Source of the DNA: Larix sibirica
Taxonomy: Eukaryota > Streptophyta > Pinopsida > Pinales > Pinaceae
Assembly: GCA_004151065.3 (NCBI GenBank)
Contig: NWUY0300109331.1
Span: 3,962-16,112 of the forward strand
Direction: 5' to 3'
DNA length: 12,151 bases
Position numbers and translations under genes: made by a program. Positions within the stretch are counted from its first letter, which is position 1. Each line of letters starts with the position of its first letter. Below are positions 1 through 8,486 of this stretch, piece by piece. The notes under the pieces were generated by a model, which searched no databases, had not been told where the DNA came from, and saw nothing but the letters and a program-made list of their open reading frames with translations.

Positions 1-1
1 T

Positions 2-505
2 TCATCACTCCATAATCCACATCATCATTAACCAGGGAACTACTTCATTCTAGATATTTATATGAGAAATTTTGATGGTGATTATTTAGTAACTTAGATA
101 TTCCAAATGGAGCAACACTTTGATCTACACCAAGCGCCAAATTTACAAAAGATAACTATTTCATGCTTGTATTTAGAACCTGGTCAATGTGTATGGTACT
201 AATGGCTTTGTGACTATAAAAAGGACACTATTATCTCTTGGTCTATATTTACGAATGAATTGATAATACTTTACGGGGATATTAAGAGTAATTCCTTCTT
301 TACCCAATTGATAAATCTAAGGCAAATAGGTCTAGTTAAATATTACATGAAGTAGTTTTAAAAGTTGAGTATTAGAGTGAAGAACATTCCAAAGGAGACC
401 TAGTTTCATATATCATCTCATCTTTTCTTGTGTATTTTATAGATTGAAAAATGAGACTCCCCCCTCGAAGAGACTTCTTAGTCATCTCCTTATTTCATTC
501 TCAAG
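2..505 (+). pseudogene. Degenerate Ty3/Gypsy-type gag (capsid) fragment, 5' end outside window
   Basis: Gag capsid proteins of LTR retrotransposons assemble the cytoplasmic particle that packages the element RNA. One frame (codons starting at 35, 38, 41...) carries gag-like sequence: NYFILDIYMRNFDGD near 38-82, MEQHFDLHQAPNLQK from 107, then CVWY-stop-WLCDYKKD near 188-226, SWSIFTNELI near 236-265 and FFTQLINLRQIG near 296-331. The order W-[FI]-x-x-ME-x-[FY]-F, then Y/W-x-W, then F-x-x-L, then L-x-x-L-R-Q is the usual Retrotrans_gag layout. In-frame stops at 95, 200, 353, 359 and 401 fall where Trp or Gln would be expected. The frame then seems to move by one near 394 (GDLVSYI, later KMRLPPRR), and similarity fades by about 505. 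No zinc knuckle or protease follows. The assignment rests on motif recognition only. Confidence 0.75.
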
Positions 506-745
506 CTGTTGTTTCATTCTGAAGGTGTTGGGTTACTGTCTCTTTCTAATTTTATGCTATTTTGGGAATTTGGTGCATAACAAAGTCCCATTATTGAAAG
601 ACAATAATAATCTTCAAAATATATTATAGGGCATAGATTCAATAGTTCATAGAATATATCAAACCCTTAGACTGATTAGAAATAATTATGAAATAATGTC
701 TCACTTATTATTCTCATGACTATATGTATTTCTAACCAAAGGGTC

Positions 746-771
746 ACTTGACAAGGTCAACTTTGTCAAGT
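746..771. repeat. Inverted repeat, 9-bp arms with 8-bp loop
   Basis: ACTTGACAA (746-754) and TTGTCAAGT (763-771) are exact reverse complements separated by GGTCAACT. Both arms contain the TTGAC core of plant W-boxes, and the loop adds another GTCAA. There is no U-run or gene end beside it, so terminator function is not supported. Confidence 0.6.
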
Positions 772-1156
772 TTCTATATATCTACTTGTTTAATAAAGTC
801 AAAACTAATCATTTTACATTGCATTGCATTCCTAGCTTCATTCTCATAGGCATACACTACAAAATAAGGGTGTGTTCACACCAAAATTTATCTTACTCTA
901 GAGCACTTAGTAGCCTCATTATTATATGGCTTATTTAGCCAAACTGTTTAGTTATAACATCATCATTGTTCTATTAGGATTTCCTTTATTTTTTTGAGTT
1001 TGTGCTAGAAACATAAATTGATGACTAAATGTTCCTCCATGTCCATTCCTTAGGATCTATCATGATTGGTGTGTGTTCCATCAAGTTGGCATACTTGACC
1101 CTAATCTCCTACAGAGATTCCTTACTAAAATTTTCATATGTCAAACTTCCCTTTTG

Positions 1157-1210
1157 AATTCTAACCTTTGTGTCCTTTATTTCAATTCTAACCTTTGTGT
1201 CCTTTATTTC
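1157..1210. repeat. Exact 27-bp tandem duplication
   Basis: The 27-bp unit AATTCTAACC...TTTATTTC occurs at 1157-1183 and again, with no mismatch, at 1184-1210. The lack of divergence in such decayed surroundings suggests a recent slippage or duplication. The unit length is a multiple of three, but no gene is recognised on either strand. Confidence 0.95.
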
Positions 1211-2230
1211 ATATATTATAACCCCTACCTTCATTCAATATTGAACACTCATGCATTGGTTTTCATGAAATATGTCCATGTATCATTTCTTGTAGTTGGA
1301 GATCGGTCCTTAGCCAAGACAATCGTTAATCTTCTCCATTATAATCCTTGAATATTTCAACACTCATACATGGATGTACTTTGGAAAATCCATCAATTCT
1401 TGCACCATATGGTACTAGTTTTAATAAAATCCTATTTTAAGGTATTGAACTCATTAGTTCTAGCGTAGAAAAAAAAATTCACCTCTAAAGGCATGCATTG
1501 ATTACTTGCCAAGATTAAATTTGTGTAATTTTTGTGAAATTCAGTTAACATGATGATCAAGTCCTCGAGATCACATGTGATCCCAACATCCAATTACTAA
1601 TTTCAGCATGGTCTATATATTATTTCCATGCCCCTTATGTTTGATGGTATAGTACCTTATTCAAGTTTCACATTGATTCATCATGGTTTCCTTCATTGCT
1701 CCTATGATTTGATCTAAATTAAATCACCCCTTTATGTTCAACGCTATTATTTTCCTAACTTCATATTTTGTGGGGCTTCCCTTTATAACTTGTGTAGTCA
1801 AGAATGCCTTCCTAGTTATGCCTAACATGTTCTCAACTGTATTTTCTGATTATCTTATCCTCCTATGTTTTTTATTCACTTAAAAATGGAGCTCATGATC
1901 AAGGAAAATTTTAAGGATCCATACTTATCTTAAAGTTTATTAGAAAATCTTAGTAATTCTTAAAATGGAAACCATAAAATGTTTGACAATATTTTTCTAA
2001 AAATATTTAAATTTCTAAGGATTTAATATAGTTTCTAGAAAATTTGGGCAATTTTGAGAGCAATATACTTTTATTGTATAAACTTTGGGAAAAATATTTT
2101 AGAAAAAAATGGAAATTAGTAAATTGATTTTAGAAAAAGAACGTGGGGCCCATGAGTGAAATTTAGCCTCTGAACTTTTCCATGCTCATGCTACTTGTTT
2201 TTAAAAGAAATCTTTTATGCCTAAAAATCA

Positions 2231-3054
2231 TGTTGGCATTCTTTCATTAAGGACTTGATTCTTTTCCATAGTTACTACATAATCAAATGTACCCATAAAC
2301 AATCTAGTACTACTATACATTTTTGGAAATGACACTATTATCCCTGTCATCCCTTGCTCTTCATCAAATTTTGTATCAATTCACACCTTATCATTGGTCT
2401 TAACATTTTCCTTCTCATGCTATGACCAACTTGTTAATATTGTGTACATTTTTTGTCTCTTCATACAACCAAGTCACCACTTGCTTCCTCTTTCCTAGGT
2501 ATTGGAAATTGACATCTTTGGGCTTGAATATTGGCAATATCTTGGTGATCAACTCTATCTTAATAATCATTGTCCGAAAAATATCATTGCATTGGTTGAT
2601 GCACTTTTCTTCTTATAAATCATGTCGCTTGGTGATCAATTCCATGTTGAATACTCATTGTCCTAAAAATATCCTTGTGTTGGTTGATGCACTTTTACTC
2701 TTATAAATCATGTCCCCCCACTTGATTTTCCTCCTTCTTTCTTAGTGATGAGGTTGACTCAATTGTTAATTATTAGTAGCATATTTGGATTTCAATTATG
2801 TGGCTTAATTTTCTTCTTATTTGTGAATTTTTTGTGTATGAAAAATTATTTTCCTATTACACACCTTCTCAGTGCATACTATATCCCCTGTTGCCAAGAT
2901 TTCATCTTTTTTTTGTTTTTTCCTCCTTTTTCAGGTTCGTGATTTGTTTTGAACTTATATTATCACACGTTTGTTCTATCCTTTCTCTAGTAGATTTCAA
3001 AATCATTTTAATCTCCTCTTCTTCTATCAAGTCATTATTTTCTCTCCTTTGATT
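2231..3054 (-). pseudogene. Probable gag/nucleocapsid-like remnant: charged linker, repeats, decayed zinc knuckle
   Basis: Read on the minus strand. A 50-codon open stretch (3054 down to 2905) is strongly charged and helix-like, with segments such as DLIEEEEIKMILKSTRERIE and LKKEEKTKKR. Further on, in the same frame, the 87-bp repeats encode KVHQPMQ and YFSDNDY, then RCQFPIPRKEEASGDLVV. A knuckle-like motif follows at 2448-2407: C-T-Q-Y-stop-Q-V-G-H-S-M-R-R-K. It has the C-x2-C-x4-H-x4-C spacing with the second Cys as Tyr and the last as Lys. A second frame stays open for 50 codons (2380-2231; contains IIVSFPKMYSSTRLFMGTF). A basic/acidic linker plus GH-containing knuckle is the usual gag C-terminus. 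The capsid domain is not recognised, so it could also be a coat-type protein of another retroelement, or chance. Confidence 0.4.
2541..2714. repeat. Two tandem copies of an 87-88 bp unit
   Basis: Copy 1 (about 2541-2627) and copy 2 (2628-2714) both begin CTTGGTGATCAA and end TTATAAATCATGTC. They share GGTTGATGCACTTTT and differ at scattered sites. On the minus strand the unit corresponds to about 29 residues with KVHQP and a D-N-[DE]-Y segment, so it probably arose as a coding repeat. A one-base length difference puts the two copies in different frames now. Confidence 0.85.
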
Positions 3055-4242
3055 ATGTTATTTTCTATTCCTGATTAATTGCATTTCTTGTCCCTAGTTG
3101 TATTCTATTGTTTGATTTCTTACATTTGAGTTTCCTTTTCCCTTTTTTCATATTCCACTACTTCCTTATGTCTTATATAGGCTTTTTTCATGTACCAAAA
3201 TTACTCGTTGACATTTTAGTTGATTTTCTCACTTTTGTATATCTTCTTGATCCATTTGTTTCTTCTATATTTTCCATTTTGTTCATATTATTTTTTTCTA
3301 AGGCATTCTTCTTCTTCTCTTTAGAGTCTTTATTCCATATCTTTCATTAATACTTCTTAAAAATTTCTTGGATTATGATTATAAATGTGATATTCATAAT
3401 TTTCTCTCAATTGATTAAGCAATGTCTATCTATTCCCTTTTTTCATTCTTCTTCCATTTTTTAAAATATTTCTCTAGATTATTGTAATATTTTCATTCAC
3501 TATGTCCAAGAGCTTCTGGCATAAACCAACTAGTTGTGGCTTTGTGGAAGTATTTACCTCTATCAACAAGTTAGGTATACCTTTTGTCGTGATAATTCCC
3601 TATATCACTTAGCTTATGGTTCTTTAAGGATTTACCTCTTCTTTCATTTGATGTTTGATTCACCTCTCATCTCACTTATATGATTGAAATCCCATTATTT
3701 TTTTCTTTCTCCAATGACTATATTTTTTCTTTATCTTTTTTCATATTTTTCCTCATTTGTATTTGTTTTGGTCACTTTTCCTTTGTTTGGTTCTTTTTAT
3801 TATGTTTTGTACTCGAACTATCATTGTCCTTCTTACTCCCTTCAACTTCTAATTGTCCTTCTTACTCCCTTCAACTTTCTAGTCCTCTACCATTTTGAAT
3901 TTTAACATGAAAACATATTCCTCAACAAATTCACTCTCTATGTCATTAAGGAAGGTTGGTTTGATGTGTTAAACAATAAATCCTATTTATTTTTCCCTTT
4001 CATTCCTTCTTTCATTGACTTCATCTTGTTCATTTTTAAAATTCTTGTATAAAATGGTTAACAATTTCAATGGCACTATATTCATCTAAGGTATATTGTT
4101 CATCCTGCATTACTACTATTGATTATTCCTCTTACTCATACTAGATTATTATGATTTGGTCATCAAATATATAGCACTTCCATCATAAATCTTCCTCTTT
4201 GAGAAGGTATCAACCAAATTGAACCCTTTAGAAAGTAAGTCT
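3055..4242. other. Pyrimidine-rich stretch with no recognised gene
   Basis: The plus strand is strongly T/C-rich, so its ORFs (for example 3108-3350, 3680-3898 and 3684-3905) translate to Phe/Leu/Ser-rich peptides that look like composition artefacts. Read on the minus strand the same DNA gives Lys/Glu/Arg-rich segments, such as RHKEVVEYEKREKETQ near 3119-3179. These would suit an upstream charged linker of the gag-like remnant at 2231-3054. I could not identify a capsid domain, LTR or host exon. Confidence 0.4.
3823..3881. repeat. Near-exact 29-bp tandem duplication
   Basis: ATTGTCCTTCTTACTCCC followed by TTCAACTTCTA occurs at 3823-3851 and again at 3852-3881. The only difference is one extra T near the end of the second copy. 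It is a local slippage-type duplication in the pyrimidine-rich tract. Confidence 0.93.
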
Positions 4243-4676
4243 CAATGATATAGTTCTAGGATTCATCATGGGGTACATATGAAATAATGCATTTCGGGTC
4301 TAGTGGATGGACCTCTTCATCATGGTATTTAACCATTTCCTTGGATAAAGTTACACTCTATGGACCATGTTTGTAGCCTAATTTGTATGGCATTTCCATC
4401 TTGATATCAATGAACTATTTACTAGTTAGAGAATGAACTTGACTTAGGTGTGATAATAATCAGGAAAACCCCAAATTATCAAAAACTCCATGTGAACCAA
4501 TGAATGGTTGTACTACTAAATTCTTATAATGTCCATCCATGTTGTACTACTTAGTATCTATCTAGTTGAAGAGAGTGGGATATAATTCGGTTATTTACAG
4601 GACCTTCATTATGATGCAGATACCGTAACATTGAAGAGAACAAAAACTCACAATGGTAAAGTCTTGAAGAGAGAAT

Positions 4677-5010
4677 TTGGAAGACATGAGAGACACCAAG
4701 AAGAAAATCCAAGATGAGAGTTATTATTGAAGGTATAAAGCATATGGGTTGGAGACAAAACTCACCACACACCAAAACTTATTCACTACCATGAGGTAAG
4801 AATTGGACAAGAATAGATTGCAGCTCATGCAATTGGGTGAGAAACTCACCTAACTAGATAATTTACAAGAGGAAAATATTAATTAAAAAATGAATCAAAT
4901 ATACTAAGAGTTGGCATAGAAATAGAAGGAATTGACAAAGCTACAAGTAGTTGTTTAAGAGTTCTAGGAAGTAAGGGCACCTTCCATTTCCACTACCAAA
5001 CCAACACCCT
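4677..5010 (+). other. Degenerate coiled-coil segment of the broken ORF
   Basis: One frame (codon start at 4677) reads LEDMRDTKKKIQDESYY, then GLETKLTTHQNLFTTMR, ELDKNRLQLMQLGEKLT, LDNLQEENIN, KELTKLQVVV and EVRAPSISTTKPTP. Leu, Met and Val recur at heptad-like spacing among Glu, Lys and Gln, as in a coiled coil, ending in a Ser/Thr/Pro-rich tail. About ten stops interrupt it (including TAA at 4797 and 4851); many occupy positions where Glu or Gln would continue the helix. Confidence 0.6.
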
Positions 5011-5068
5011 GACTAAGACTAGCATGCTAATTTCATCTTGTTCAAACCCTTCATAATAACCTTTTAGT

Positions 5069-5226
5069 GAATTTGAGAAGCATACTAGAGGTATTGATTC
5101 AAAATTGTTAAGTAAAATGGGATGTGATGGATGATGTCTAATTAAGAGAAATCAATGCATCCTAAAATCCATTGTAGTTGAACTAAGGGTTAAGAATGAT
5201 GACCTAGGTTTCGATGGTAGAAACAA
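5069..5226 (+). other. Degenerate G-patch-like motif
   Basis: Codons from 5069 read EFEKHTRGIDSKLLSKMG, then CDG-stop-CLIKRNQCI, LKSIVVE and VKNDDLGFDG. This follows the G-patch plan: G-[IF]-G-x-K-L-L-x-K-M-G-[WY]-x-x-G-x-G-L-G-K, then Q-G-I, P-I and a closing G-L-G-[FY]. Here Gly has become Asp, Cys or Ile at several places and Tyr/Trp has become Cys, but R-G-I, S-K-L-L-S-K-M-G, K-R-N-Q and L-G-F remain. G-patches occur in RNA-processing proteins and in some retroelement polyproteins; the knuckles just downstream favour the second setting. Confidence 0.7.
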
Positions 5227-5467
5227 AAAAATCCATGAAAAACAATATCACTTTTGTGAAGGAAAATAATGAGGTAGAATTGGATTAATCGTCTAAGGAT
5301 GGAAGCACACTTCCCCTCCATCCTTCTTGCGGTAAATTTTAAAAGGTAAAAAAAGGGAAGAGTTCCAATACTTATCTTACAATAATAGTTTGAGAAAGAA
5401 GCAAGTTAAATAGTTGGAACTAGAAGAAAATACCAAAATGAATTCAAAAATTAAGGGATCCCTTGTT

Positions 5468-5563
5468 TGTCAATGTTATAAGAAGAAAATCCACAAAGAT
5501 AATCGTTGTTGGTACTCATATGTATGTGCATTATATGGGAGGAAAGGTGATCATGTGGCTTCT
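5468..5563 (+). other. Two decayed CCHC zinc knuckles in tandem
   Basis: The frame starting at 5468 reads C-Q-C-Y-K-K-K-I-H-K-D-N-R-C-W. With C1 at 5468, Tyr at position 4 (in place of Cys), His at 9 and Cys at 14, it keeps C-x2-C-x4-H-x4-C spacing and the frequent Trp after the last Cys. About eight residues on is CALYGRKGDHVAS, then two stops: Cys, Tyr for Cys, and Asp for His at the same spacing. Such knuckles bind nucleic acid in nucleocapsid proteins; both would be unable to hold zinc as they stand. Confidence 0.6.
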
Positions 5564-5700
5564 TAATAGGAGAAGCGAGCTACATGCCACAAGATATATT
5601 TATTTTAGAGAAGGAATGGAAAGAAGAGTTCCCTAATATAATGAAAAACTATAAGGTATCCAGAGAAAAGAATCGTGAAAGTAGCCCATCCATCACGAAG

Positions 5701-5757
5701 AAATTCTATCATGAATGCATGTTGGTTGACCATTGCGAAGCAAACTGTTGGTGACTT
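5701..5757 (+). other. Third CCHC-type knuckle with C-W-x-L-H tail
   Basis: In the frame starting at 5701 the translation is KFYHECMLVDHCEANCW-stop-LH. The first Cys is replaced by Tyr (5707); Cys at 5716, His at 5731 and Cys at 5746 keep the x4 spacings. The tail, Trp then Leu-His with Lys/Pro-rich sequence after it (TPGKKK near 5788-5805), is a form I know from plant retroelement nucleocapsids. A TGA at 5752 sits where Lys, Arg or Trp could have been. Confidence 0.55.
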
Positions 5758-6192
5758 CATTCAAAGACTCACACTGAGAACTAAACACCCGGCAAGAAGA
5801 AGGTGTGAAAGTGAAGTCTGAATGAGATGAAGAGATCCTTAGCTTTTCATATGAAGGAGCATAAAGAACCTACATATGTGATCAAGCACAAGAAGAACCT
5901 CACCAACAAAACAAGAAGTTGTTTGGTGGAAGCAATAGAAAGCATAGAAGAATTTGAAGCCTAGGTTGAAGTTTTATTGATTACAATAGTTAAAGAATTA
6001 TTTTCCGGTAGAGAATTATATCCATGGAATTAATTGATCCTAGTGGATTAGGGAAAGCCATAACTCCTCTCATGATGGCATATGCTTGCTCGGATCTTAT
6101 AAAACAAGAAGACCAAAATTAGTTTTTCTTCATTGAATTCCAAGATGCAGCATATTTAATGCCAAAAAATGCAAGAGAATTTCATGATGAAG

Positions 6193-6775
6193 ATGGGAGT
6201 GAGTTCTATTTGAAGAGTTTAGATCTGGATATTGATCAAATATGAGTTAATGAGTAGACTTTTTCATTATGAGAATAAGTGAGATAGGAACCATAGCTAG
6301 AACCATAGCCAAAAGTAAATTTAGTAGTTAAATCCATTAGTGAGGAGCAGAGATAGTGTTAGAGTTGTAATCAATATGGGAGTGAATTATATTAAAAGAG
6401 TTTAGATCTAGAGATTGATCAAATTTGAGTCAGTATGTAGACTTTTTCATTATGAGAATAAGTGATCTAGGAATCATAACTAGAGCCATAGCTAGAACTA
6501 AATCTAGTAGTTAAATTTATGAGTGAGAATCAAAGATAGTGTTAGAGTTGTAACCAAGATCCAGAGTCAATGAAGATGGGACTGAATTCTATTTGAATAT
6601 TTTAGATATGGATACTGATCAAATATGAGTTAGTAAGTAGACTTTTGCATTACGAAAACAAGTGAGATAGGAACCAGAGCTAGAGCCATATCCAGAACTA
6701 AATCTAGTAGTTAAAGACATGAGTAAGAAGCAAAGATAGTGTTAGAGTTGTAACCAAGATCCATAGTCAATTCCA
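6193..6775 (+). repeat. Three tandem copies of a 183-200 bp unit
   Basis: Unit 1 starts at 6193 (ATGGGAGTGAGTTCTA), unit 2 at 6376 and unit 3 at 6576; the steps are 183 and 200 bp. All share blocks such as TTTAGAT-[CA]-T-x-GA, ATTGATCAAAT, GTAGACTTTTTCATTA, GGAACCA..GCTAGA, AAATCTAGTAGTTAAA and GATAGTGTTAGAGTTGTAA. The 17-bp difference matches a block (GATCCAGAGTCAATGA) after units 2 and 3 but missing after unit 1. One frame gives an EPELEPYPELNLVV-like acidic/proline stretch, another a Gln/Ser/Asn-rich one, so the original was low-complexity coding sequence. Confidence 0.9.
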
Positions 6776-6890
6776 TTTTCTACAGAAGAAAACATACGCC
6801 ACATTAATTCATATTGATCCTCTAACATTTTGGACACCAAAAATACTCTCAATTGGGAGGTTTGATCCAAAAATGGATATTGATGGATGA

Positions 6891-8283
6891 ATCATTGTAC
6901 TACTTAGTTCATATAATGTAATTTGGAAATGTATAAGGTTATACAATACATATAATACAATGTAATGTAAAGTGGAATAAGACAAAGGAGAAAAAAATAT
7001 TGAATAAATTAAAAATAGAAAAAACATAATAGGAGAAGAAAAGATATGATGGAATGGGAACTGAAAGGTCAATCACTTGGCCTTCTCAATACCCTCAAAA
7101 TATCCTATATCTCATTTTATTTTTATTTTTCAAAGGGTCTTTTGGAAATGTAGAGGAAAATCCATAAAGGATACTACAGAGTCATAATTAACATTGTAAC
7201 CTAAGATTGTTGGAATAGACTTACCTACAATTTGAATGTTGGTTTTCTCATTTGGGTTTCTAAGGTAAACAATGTCCCCATATGCAATGATTTAATTGTA
7301 TGTGATTTTTTATTGTATTAACTTGCTTAGTATGCTTATTAAGTATCTCATATGTGTTATTAATGGAAACTAGTGAACAATGAAACTGTTTTTGAGAGGA
7401 ATATGTGGTTATATATGTAGATTTACTGCACTCCCTAATTTTCTTCTATAATGGAGTCTCCAATAGCTAGGTAACCCATAATGTCAGATACCTATCTATT
7501 CCTATAGATTAATGGATTCCATTTTTATCCATAGCTTTGATATAGATGGTCGTTGATTTTATTTTTTTAGTGTTGTTAGACTATTGGACATTAAGATAGA
7601 CCCTATGCATTTTCGCTCTCTCTCCATGGTCATATGCCCTCCTTTTGTTGAATTCTAGATTATTTTTTATGTTTTTTGTTTAATTTATAAGCATTTTAAC
7701 CTTGGTTGGTCATTTTATCATCAACAAAGTGGTTGTATTCCCTCATAGACTAAGGTTTATTTACTATTAGGAAAATTAATTTCATTACGAAGCATACCTT
7801 CCCTTTGATGGTCATATTTCCACTTTCTAGGCTACATGTACTCATAATCATGGTCATTTTCATCTCTCCTTGAGAAATTCTACTTGTGCATCAATACTTC
7901 TATTTATTGAGCATTTTGATTTTTTGTAAGTTGTTTTTCTATTGCTAGTCGATTATTATTACTTGGGTATAAACCCTATTATATATTGGACATTATCACT
8001 ATTTGGAGGGTCATACATTCCTCTTAATGGTCAAGTTAATTCACCAATATATCACTTTTTCTCATGGTTGGATCGATCCTCTCATGGATATATGTAATCA
8101 TGGTTGGGAGGTGTATTAGTTTGATAACAAAACAATTACTAGACTACATCACTTCGTATCTAGAATTCAAAATGAACATACATATAAATGCATCTTGTTG
8201 GGAGCATTGACTCAAGATAATCATTCATATTTTTAATTCAATGATGGATATATATATATATATTATATTCATTGAAATATTTA
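6891..8283. other. No recognisable gene
   Basis: Neither strand gives a protein motif I can name. The minus ORF at 6809-7072 is Phe/Ile/Ser-rich and overlaps the end of the plus-strand broken ORF, so it is treated as a shadow. The word TTGTACTACT followed by a TCATATAATG-like block at about 6895-6923 resembles one at about 4508-4534. Between 7600 and 8040 the phrase ATGGTCA recurs irregularly next to CCCTCC/CTTCCC words, too loosely to call a repeat. No LTR ends or polypurine tract were found. Confidence 0.45.
8248..8263. repeat. (AT)8 microsatellite
   Basis: Sixteen bases of uninterrupted AT dinucleotide, followed by the imperfect TATATTC. It lies just beyond the 3' end (minus-strand sense) of the integrase remnant. 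Confidence 0.97.
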
Positions 8284-8486
8284 CATCATGTTATGAACCA
8301 AGGGGTGAATAACATAAAAGCATAAAACTAGAAAGAATAAGTAACTCCATACCTTGAGAATAAAATAAATAGATTGTTGGGTGGGAATCTATTGTTGCTA
8401 TTTAGTTTCTTGACGGAAATTTCTTTGTATGGTTTTAGCCTCAAAAATACCCAATTTCCCATGATGTTCCTTAGTTTGTACCTCTC
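8284..8486 (-). pseudogene. C-terminal end of a Ty3/Gypsy integrase (degenerate)
   Basis: Read on the minus strand from 8486, the frame gives ERYKLRNIMGNWVFLRLKPY, then KEISVKKLNSNNRFPPNN and LFSRYGVTYSF before a stop at 8330-8328. This matches the integrase C-terminal module of plant Gypsy elements: G-D-W-V-[FY]-L-[RK]-L-x-P-[YF]-[RK] followed by K-L-x-P-[RK]-[FY]-Y-G-P-[FY] and a V-A-Y segment. After a one-base frame change, 8313-8284 reads VIHPLVHNMM, the counterpart of the conserved I-H-P-V-F-H-V-S. Integrase inserts the element cDNA in the nucleus. The catalytic core (HHCC and D,D-35-E) is not seen upstream, so only the tail is here. The Gly-Asn in place of Gly-Asp and the loss of Y-G-P show decay. 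Confidence 0.8.

Larger units (their letters stand above)
506..2230. other. No recognisable gene; diverged AT-rich sequence
   Basis: I find no protein family, RNA gene or intact element here. The plus-strand ORF at 1073-1351 is driven by a local 27-bp duplication and resembles nothing I know. A minus-strand open run at 1435-1593 (53 codons) is not unusual at this base composition. The stretch at about 1890-2150 is unlike its neighbours: A-rich runs and repeated TTTCTA/TAGAAAA words, ending in GTGGGGCCCATGAG near 2143-2156. That texture recalls a decayed LTR or untranslated region, but no TG...CA ends or target-site duplication could be found. Confidence 0.5.
4243..6890 (+). pseudogene. Large broken ORF: coiled coil, G-patch-like motif, CCHC knuckles, tandem repeats (gag-like)
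   Basis: The readable protein runs through several frames but in one consistent order. About 4243-4690 is a hydrophobic N-terminal part (ISGLVDGPLHHG, IKLHSMDHVCSLICMAFPS, VVLLNSYNVHPCC). A heptad-like helix follows (4677-5010), then a G-patch-like motif (5069-5226), an acidic/basic linker (5235-5390), two CCHC-type knuckles (5468-5563) and a third (5701-5757). A charged domain (KEHKEPTYVIKHKKNLTNK near 5855-5910) and a threefold tandem repeat (6193-6775) follow, with a last open stretch to a TGA at 6888. Zinc knuckles after a helical region suggest a nucleic-acid-binding gag-type protein, and G-patch motifs bind RNA or helicases. More than a dozen stops and repeated frameshifts mean it is not expressed intact. 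I recognise the parts, not the gene. No LTR, protease or polymerase is seen beside it. Confidence 0.6.

Noticed and set aside
1435-1593. 53-codon open run on the minus strand
   Set aside because: At this AT content several such runs are expected by chance and no motif was recognised.
2901-2936. Polypyrimidine tract followed by CAG|G, resembling a plant 3' splice acceptor
   Set aside because: No coding exon follows and the whole region is pyrimidine-rich; the minus strand reads better as a charged linker.
2745-3905. Plus-strand ORFs rich in Phe, Leu and Ser that look like membrane proteins
   Set aside because: They arise from T-rich composition, overlap each other in different frames and show no family motif.
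4551-4775. Minus-strand ORF of 74 codons
   Set aside because: Opposite the coiled-coil part of the plus-strand broken ORF, with no motif of its own.
7717-7728. Minus-strand F-V-D-D, like the reverse transcriptase YxDD box
   Set aside because: No upstream or downstream reverse transcriptase motifs and stops close by; a four-residue match is expected by chance.
7600-8040. Recurring ATGGTCA words with CCCTCC-like neighbours, a possible old tandem array
   Set aside because: Spacing is irregular and the flanks do not align by eye.
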